Below are positions 59,657-64,000 of a stretch of DNA of 64,000 nt, piece after piece. The notes under the pieces were generated by a model. That model ran no database searches. It had not been told where the DNA came from and saw only the letters and a list, made by a program, of their open reading frames with translations. The position numbers and the translations under genes were made by a program. The DNA lies in the NCBI RefSeq assembly GCF_000710035.2, contig NZ_JMJJ01000005.1, forward strand, positions 62,001 to 126,000, given 5' to 3'. Position 1 is the stretch's first letter; each line of letters begins with the position of its first letter. Source of the stretch: Pantoea ananatis LMG 2665. Its GTDB lineage: Bacteria; Pseudomonadota; Gammaproteobacteria; Enterobacterales; Enterobacteriaceae.

Positions 59657-61219
59657 ATGTTCATGGCCCAGCAATATGGTGGACAATACAGACGTAAGCG
59701 ATTGCTTATTGCGCTGGTGATTGCTTCGATTGTTCTTACATTAACGCTGGCTTTTCGCTATTTTGAAGAAAAATCACGTATTCAAAAGCGAGCAATTAGC
59801 TTTGCCGACACGGCGATCACGCGTTTCGATCGCATATTTTCTCCTCTCGACGTCTCAGCGAACAACATGCTGGGCCTGGTGGGTATGCCCTGCCAGGATG
59901 CCCGTTTTCCATTAATTGAAAAGATTTCGTCACTACAAACGGTGCGCGCTGTTCTGTTGGTCGATGGGGACACGCTCTACTGTTCCAGTATTTTTGGCAC
60001 CCGGGACATCTCATTTAGTCAGACCTACCCCGAACTGGCCCTTAACGATCGGCGCATGGTGTTATCCACGGATGAGTATCTGCTTAAAGGTTCACCCGTT
60101 TTATTACTGTGGACGCCAACGACGCTGGATAATCGTTCTGGCATTCTTCAGGCCATTAATATTGAATTAATGAGCAGCTACCTGCTGGAGCCGCAGGCAC
60201 CCTGGGTTGAACGGGCCATTTTCAACGTCAACGGTAAAAGCCTGGAATACGGTAATCCGTTGATTGAGTCCACGCAGCCTTCTGAGGATGAAGTCACCTA
60301 TACCGAGGCTTCACTGCGTTATCCTTACACCGTGACGCTCTATGGTCCGTCACCTTCCCGCCTGGCGCTGGAATCTTTACCCTCGCAGTTGCCGCTGGCG
60401 CTGATGCTGAGTTTACTGATTGGCTACGTGGTCTGGCTGGCGACCGCCAATCGTATGAGTCTGAGCTGGCAGATTAGTTACGGCATTACGGCCAGGGAGT
60501 TTATGGTTTACTGCCAGCCGTTGATCAATGCCCGTACGTCTGAGTGTGAAGGCATTGAGCTACTGTTGCGTTGGCACAATCCTCGACAGGGCTGGATTCC
60601 GCCTGACGTCTTTATCCCTCTTGTTGAGCGTCAGAACCTGATTAAGCCGTTAACCCGCTTTGTACTGAACCGCGTTGTCGAAGCCTTACCCGACCTTCCG
60701 CATAGCCCTCATTTTCACATTGCCATTAACGTGGCTGCCAGCCACTTCCGCGACCGCGCCATTCTGGAAGACCTGCAAACGCTTTGGTGGCCCGCCGAGC
60801 CCGTTCCCACGCTGGTTGTTGAATTAACTGAACGTGATGCACTGCCCGTCGTCGATCAGGCCGTAATTTCTCAACTGCACGACATTGGGGTGCGTCTGGC
60901 GATTGATGATTTCGGCACCGGGCACAGCTCGTTGTCCTACCTGAAAGATTTGCAGCCGGACGTGTTAAAGCTGGATAAAATTTTTACCGCGTCAATTGGC
61001 ACAGATGCCATCAACGCCACCGTGACGGATATGGTGATTTCTCTGGCACAGCGCCTGAACATCAGTCTGGTTGCGGAAGGCGTTGAAACCGAGGAACAGG
61101 CCCACTACCTGCGGGATCGGGGCGTGGAACATTTACAGGGCTATTACTTTGCCCGCCCCATGCCGCTGGAGGACTTTCCGGAATGGTTGCGTCAGCACCA
61201 GCTTACCCTCGGTCTGTAA
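59657..61219 (+). CDS. pdeD: Cyclic-di-GMP phosphodiesterase PdeD (CSS-motif plus EAL)
   Basis: A 520-residue membrane protein (E. coli PdeD, formerly YoaD, 532). An N-terminal span (about 18-36), a periplasmic CSS domain with Cys in LVGMPCQDA and the CSS motif itself in LYCSSIFG, and a second span (about 245-265) precede a cytoplasmic EAL domain. The EAL signature reads ELL (CEGIELLLRWHNP). Other catalytic residues are intact (INVAASHF, VELTERD, AIDDFGTGHSSLSYL, LVAEGVET). CSS cysteines in E. coli sense periplasmic redox state through DsbA/DsbB. The start at 59657 is chosen over TTG 59654. Confidence 0.93.
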   Translation: MFMAQQYGGQYRRKRLLIALVIASIVLTLTLAFRYFEEKSRIQKRAISFADTAITRFDRIFSPLDVSANNMLGLVGMPCQDARFPLIEKISSLQTVRAVLLVDGDTLYCSSIFGTRDISFSQTYPELALNDRRMVLSTDEYLLKGSPVLLLWTPTTLDNRSGILQAINIELMSSYLLEPQAPWVERAIFNVNGKSLEYGNPLIESTQPSEDEVTYTEASLRYPYTVTLYGPSPSRLALESLPSQLPLALMLSLLIGYVVWLATANRMSLSWQISYGITAREFMVYCQPLINARTSECEGIELLLRWHNPRQGWIPPDVFIPLVERQNLIKPLTRFVLNRVVEALPDLPHSPHFHIAINVAASHFRDRAILEDLQTLWWPAEPVPTLVVELTERDALPVVDQAVISQLHDIGVRLAIDDFGTGHSSLSYLKDLQPDVLKLDKIFTASIGTDAINATVTDMVISLAQRLNISLVAEGVETEEQAHYLRDRGVEHLQGYYFARPMPLEDFPEWLRQHQLTLGL

Positions 61220-61254
61220 TGCGTTAAAAGTGTGCCATCGCGTTTATTCCGCGC

Positions 61255-61286
61255 AAAAAAAACGCATCACTCCGTGATGCGTTTTA
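61255..61286. terminator. Bidirectional terminator between pdeD and yoaE
   Basis: AACGCATCAC (61261-61270) and GTGATGCGTT (61274-61283), loop TCC, with eight A before and TTTT after. It serves both convergent genes. Confidence 0.88.
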
Positions 61287-61301
61287 TCTTCAGGCGTGGC
61301 C

Positions 61302-62870
61302 TTAACCTTCTTCTTCGTCGTCGTCACGCTGATCTTTGGTTACCCGGACCAGATCAATGCGGTACTCCGTCGCGTCAATAATCTGGAAGTGCAGCGGTTC
61401 GATATCGATCACGTCGCCGGGCTTAGGTAACTGCCCTTTTTGCGCAATCAACAAGCCAGCCAGCGAAGCATGATCTTCCTCCGGCTTCACCAGCTCATGG
61501 AAGTCCAGAAGCTGCTGCAGAGAATGCAGGTCAGTGCCGCCTTTTACTAACCAGCCGTCGCCATCCATGATGATATCCGGCGTTTCATCTTCATCCGGGA
61601 ATTCACCGGCAATCGCTTCCAGCACGTCCAGCGGCGTAATTAAGCCCTGCACCACACCAAACTCGTTAGTCACGATCACGAAGCTACCTTTGGCACGACG
61701 CAGCACGCCGAGCAGGTTAATCGGGTCAAGCGTTTCCGGCACAATAATCGTCGGTGTGCTGGCGGCAAAGGTCGCAACGTCAACGCCGTGATCCAGCGCC
61801 ACCAGCAGCTCTTTGGCCCTGACCACGCCGATGATCTCATCCAGTTCCCCCCGACACACCGGGAACAGGCTGTGCGGCGTATCCAGAAGTTGAATACGAA
61901 TTTCATCCACAGGACGGTTGGCATCCACCCACGAAATATCGCCGCGCGGTGTCATAATGCTGCGGATGGAACGTGACGCCAGCGTCAGTACGCCGTTAAT
62001 CATGTAGCGCTCTTCATCTTTAAACGCTTCCTGCGGCATCGCGACGGCAATCGCCTGCTCTTCAGTGCTCGCAGGTGCGCTCTGCACCCGGTTACGTCCC
62101 CCCATCAACCGCAGAATGGCCTCGGCGGTGCGCTCACGCATCGGACGATGGGACTGATGACGAATGAAGTTGCGACGGGCAATCTGATTGAACAACTCGA
62201 TAAGAATCGAGAAACCAATCGCCGCATACAGATAGCCTTTCGGAATATGAAAGCCAAAGCCTTCAGCCACCAGTGACAGGCCGATCATCAACAGGAAACT
62301 CAGACACAGCACCACAACAGTAGGATGCGCGTTAACGAATTTGGTTAGCGGCTTGGAAGCCAGCAGCATCACCACCATCGCAATCACGACCGCAGTCATC
62401 ATGACCGGCAGGTTATTCACCATCCCTACCGCCGTTATCACGGCATCCAGTGAGAATACCGCATCCAGTATGACAATCTGGGTCACCACCGCCCAAAAGC
62501 TGGCGTAGCTACGGTTACCGCTGTTTTCCAGCTGACGGTTTTCCAGCCGCTCATGCAGTTCCATGGTGGCCTTAAACAACAGGAATATCCCGCCCGCCAG
62601 CAAAATCAGATCGCGTCCGGCAAAGCTAAAATCCCCCACGCTGAACAGAGGGCGTGTCAGGGTTACCATCCAGGAGATAAGTGACAACAGCCCCAGGCGC
62701 ATCACCAGTGCCAGAGAAAGACCAATTAACCGCGCTTTATCCCGCTGCTTAGGAGGCAGCTTATCCGCAAGAATGGCAATAAAGACCAGGTTATCAATGC
62801 CGAGTACGATTTCCAGCACGATGAGCGTGAGCAATCCCGCCCAAATTGAGGGGTCGAACAGAAATTCCAT
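61302..62870 (-). CDS. yoaE: TerC-family membrane protein with CBS/CorC domains, YoaE
   Basis: A 522-residue protein (E. coli 518). The N-terminal TerC domain spans about 1-235 with around seven helices, including [16 protein letters not shown] and [18 protein letters not shown], whose aspartates are likely metal ligands. It is followed by a CBS pair (about 300-430, with [16 protein letters not shown]) and a CorC/HlyC domain (about 440-522). TerC proteins are linked to manganese or other metal export, but this one is not characterised. A 52-codon leader ORF ends on its start codon. Confidence 0.93.
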   Translation of the reverse strand: MEFLFDPSIWAGLLTLIVLEIVLGIDNLVFIAILADKLPPKQRDKARLIGLSLALVMRLGLLSLISWMVTLTRPLFSVGDFSFAGRDLILLAGGIFLLFKATMELHERLENRQLENSGNRSYASFWAVVTQIVILDAVFSLDAVITAVGMVNNLPVMMTAVVIAMVVMLLASKPLTKFVNAHPTVVVLCLSFLLMIGLSLVAEGFGFHIPKGYLYAAIGFSILIELFNQIARRNFIRHQSHRPMRERTAEAILRLMGGRNRVQSAPASTEEQAIAVAMPQEAFKDEERYMINGVLTLASRSIRSIMTPRGDISWVDANRPVDEIRIQLLDTPHSLFPVCRGELDEIIGVVRAKELLVALDHGVDVATFAASTPTIIVPETLDPINLLGVLRRAKGSFVIVTNEFGVVQGLITPLDVLEAIAGEFPDEDETPDIIMDGDGWLVKGGTDLHSLQQLLDFHELVKPEEDHASLAGLLIAQKGQLPKPGDVIDIEPLHFQIIDATEYRIDLVRVTKDQRDDDEEEG

Positions 62871-63028
62871 TAGTGACTCCAGAAAAAGGATGTGATTACG
62901 CTAACGCATGCCCGCGTCGAAGGACGTGACAGAGAGAAGCCCGGAAAAGCAGAGAAAACGCGGTCTGGCGTAAATTGGCGCGCTGAAGAGCGCAGAGACA
63001 AGGTTAAGCAACGTCGGTGACGATCCAT
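62870..63028 (-). CDS. Leader ORF overlapping the yoaE start (TAATG), YoaL-like
   Basis: A 52-codon frame starting ATG at 63028 and ending in TAA whose last A is the first base of the yoaE ATG. The product is basic and rich in Ser, Arg and Phe ([20 protein letters not shown]). It does not look like a membrane protein. The TAATG overlap suggests yoaE translation is coupled to it. E. coli is reported to have a small ORF, yoaL, overlapping yoaE; this is probably its equivalent, recalled rather than checked. The ribosome site before the ATG is weak, so the true start is uncertain; the frame stays open to 63139. Confidence 0.5.
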   Translation of the reverse strand: MDRHRRCLTLSLRSSARQFTPDRVFSAFPGFSLSRPSTRACVSVITSFFWSH

Positions 63029-63139
63029 AAGGGTGGGCTGCTGCCCGCTACTCCTGAATAATAAACAGATCGCTAATGTATCAGTTCGTACAACGAGGTC
63101 AAAAAATTTTCCTGTTTTTACATTTACGCCAGACGGCAT

Positions 63140-63370
63140 TGAGTGACTTAAAACTCAACTTCCCTCTTTCATGCTGCAAATAACCAACCAATGTCACAAA
63201 ATTTATTTTTTCGGGCACTAAAATAAATCCGGCATCACGTAGTGAGTTAGTTATCCCTGCAATGTTGAAGTCAGGTTAAATCACATTAACAAGATTTGGA
63301 TATTGTTAACGCGATAATTCTTAACGGTTCCTCAGGTTCTGAGGAACTAACAAGCGAACGGAGGTAGCAC
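63140..63370 (+). promoter_or_regulatory. yoaE-manX intergenic region
   Basis: AT-rich stretch upstream of the divergent yoaE leader and manX. TTAAATCACATTAA near 63276-63290 holds half of a CRP-like site (TCACA), but the other half is poor. CCTCAG/CTGAGG at about 63330-63343 is a short stem near the manX ribosome site. No gene is seen. Confidence 0.35.
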
Positions 63371-64000
63371 GTGACCATTGCTCTTGTAATTGGTACACAC
63401 GGCTGGGCAGCGGAGCAGCTGCTAAAAACGGCAGAGATGCTTTTAGGCGAACAGGAAAATGTGGGATGGATTGATTTTGTCCCGGGAGAAAACGCGGACA
63501 CGCTGATTGAGAAATATCAGGCAAGACTGACAGAACTGGACACCTCACAGGGCGTGCTTTTTCTGGTTGATACCTGGGGCGGCAGCCCTTTCAATGCAGC
63601 CAGCCGGCTGGTCGTTGATAAAACACATTATGAGGTGGTCGCCGGGGTAAACATTCCCATGTTGGTGGAAACCCTGATGGCGCGGGATGATAACCCCTCT
63701 TTTGACGAACTGGTGGCCATTGCGGTAGAAACCGGTCGCGAAGGCGTCAGAGCCTTAAAAGCACAACCTGAAGAAAAACCCGCAGCGGTTGCCGCCTCGC
63801 CCTCCGCCCCGGCCAGCGCCCCGCATGCCAGTCGCCCTCTCACCCCCGACGACCATATGAATATTTGCCTGGCGCGCATCGACGACCGCCTGATTCATGG
63901 GCAGGTCGCTACACGCTGGACCAAGGAAACCAACGTCAGCCGCATCATCGTTGTCAGCGACGAAGTGGCCAACGACAACGTGCGCAAAACGCTGTTAACC
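63371..64000 (+). CDS. manX: Mannose PTS enzyme IIAB component (5' part)
   Basis: Phosphoryl-transfer subunit of the mannose-family PTS, which imports mannose, glucose, glucosamine and others. 210 of roughly 320 codons are present; the rest is beyond the right edge. The GTG start at 63371 follows GGAGG, as in E. coli. The IIA domain (about 1-135) has the phosphorylated His10 in IGTHGWAAEQLL and FLVDTWGGSPFNAASRLV. An Ala/Pro/Ser-rich hinge spans about 137-158. The IIB domain begins with LARIDDRLIHGQVATRW, where His176 is the second phospho-site. manY and manZ should follow. Confidence 0.96.
   Translation, partial: MTIALVIGTHGWAAEQLLKTAEMLLGEQENVGWIDFVPGENADTLIEKYQARLTELDTSQGVLFLVDTWGGSPFNAASRLVVDKTHYEVVAGVNIPMLVETLMARDDNPSFDELVAIAVETGREGVRALKAQPEEKPAAVAASPSAPASAPHASRPLTPDDHMNICLARIDDRLIHGQVATRWTKETNVSRIIVVSDEVANDNVRKTLLT

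Noticed and set aside
63268-63292. Possible CRP site upstream of manX
   Set aside because: TCACA is present, but the partner half-site at the right spacing is not TGTGA-like; too weak to claim.

Overview
This window is a chromosomal segment of an enterobacterium. Almost every gene has a clear Escherichia coli counterpart in the same local order. The long (446-residue) UDP-glucose dehydrogenase beside galU, the tandem oppA genes, a stand-alone galactose-phosphate lipid-carrier transferase and the lack of selD, nhaB and umuDC at their usual places point to the Pantoea/Erwinia/Mixta group (Erwiniaceae). The genus is inference. There is no prophage, insertion sequence, integron or CRISPR array.

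Layout. (1) 1-16.1 kb corresponds to the E. coli oppA to purU region, read in reverse: two tandem oppA genes, ychE, adhE, tdk, hns, an inserted epimerase plus ugd pair, galU, rssB, rssA, ychJ and purU. It closes with the tyrosine tRNA operon (two identical tRNA-Tyr genes) and an array of 169-bp RtT-type repeats. (2) 17.0-33.1 kb corresponds to xthA to yeaH (E. coli about 39-40 min): xthA, ynjH, topB, ydjA, sppA, ansA, pncA, yeaC, msrB, gapA, yeaD, yeaE, mipA, yeaG, yeaH. (3) 33.4-48.4 kb corresponds to cvrA to minE (E. coli about 26.5 min), inverted relative to block 2. It carries an insertion of three genes (an unknown 77-residue protein, a WbaP-type transferase and a Bcr-type exporter) between cvrA and dadX, then dadX, dadA, ycgB, fadR, dsbB, ycgN, ycgM, ycgL and minCDE. 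(4) 48.5-64.0 kb corresponds to rnd to manX (about 40.6 min): rnd, fadD, yeaY, tsaB, yoaA, a small membrane protein, yoaB, yoaH, pabB, nudL, sdaA, pdeD, yoaE and the start of manX.

The window therefore interleaves two E. coli regions that lie at roughly mirror-image distances from the replication terminus. This is what repeated inversions about the terminus would produce. It brings the co-conserved stress trio yeaG, yeaH and ycgB within about 10 kb of each other.

Functional groupings: peptide uptake (oppA genes); fermentation and glycolysis (adhE, gapA, yeaD); nucleotide-sugar supply for exopolysaccharide (galU, ugd, epimerase, wbaP-like); RpoS turnover (rssB); fatty-acid control (fadR, fadD, with a FadR-type operator in front of fadD); alanine catabolism (dadA, dadX); division-site placement (minCDE); folate (pabB); serine degradation (sdaA); and mannose PTS (manX).

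The best non-coding signals are the RtT repeat array, a 13-bp long-range inverted repeat in the adhE leader, a sigma-54 promoter before yeaG, two look-alike hairpins in the oppA leader, and a 52-codon leader ORF that ends in TAATG on the yoaE start. I found no clearly novel multi-gene system. Most of the window is ordinary core genome.
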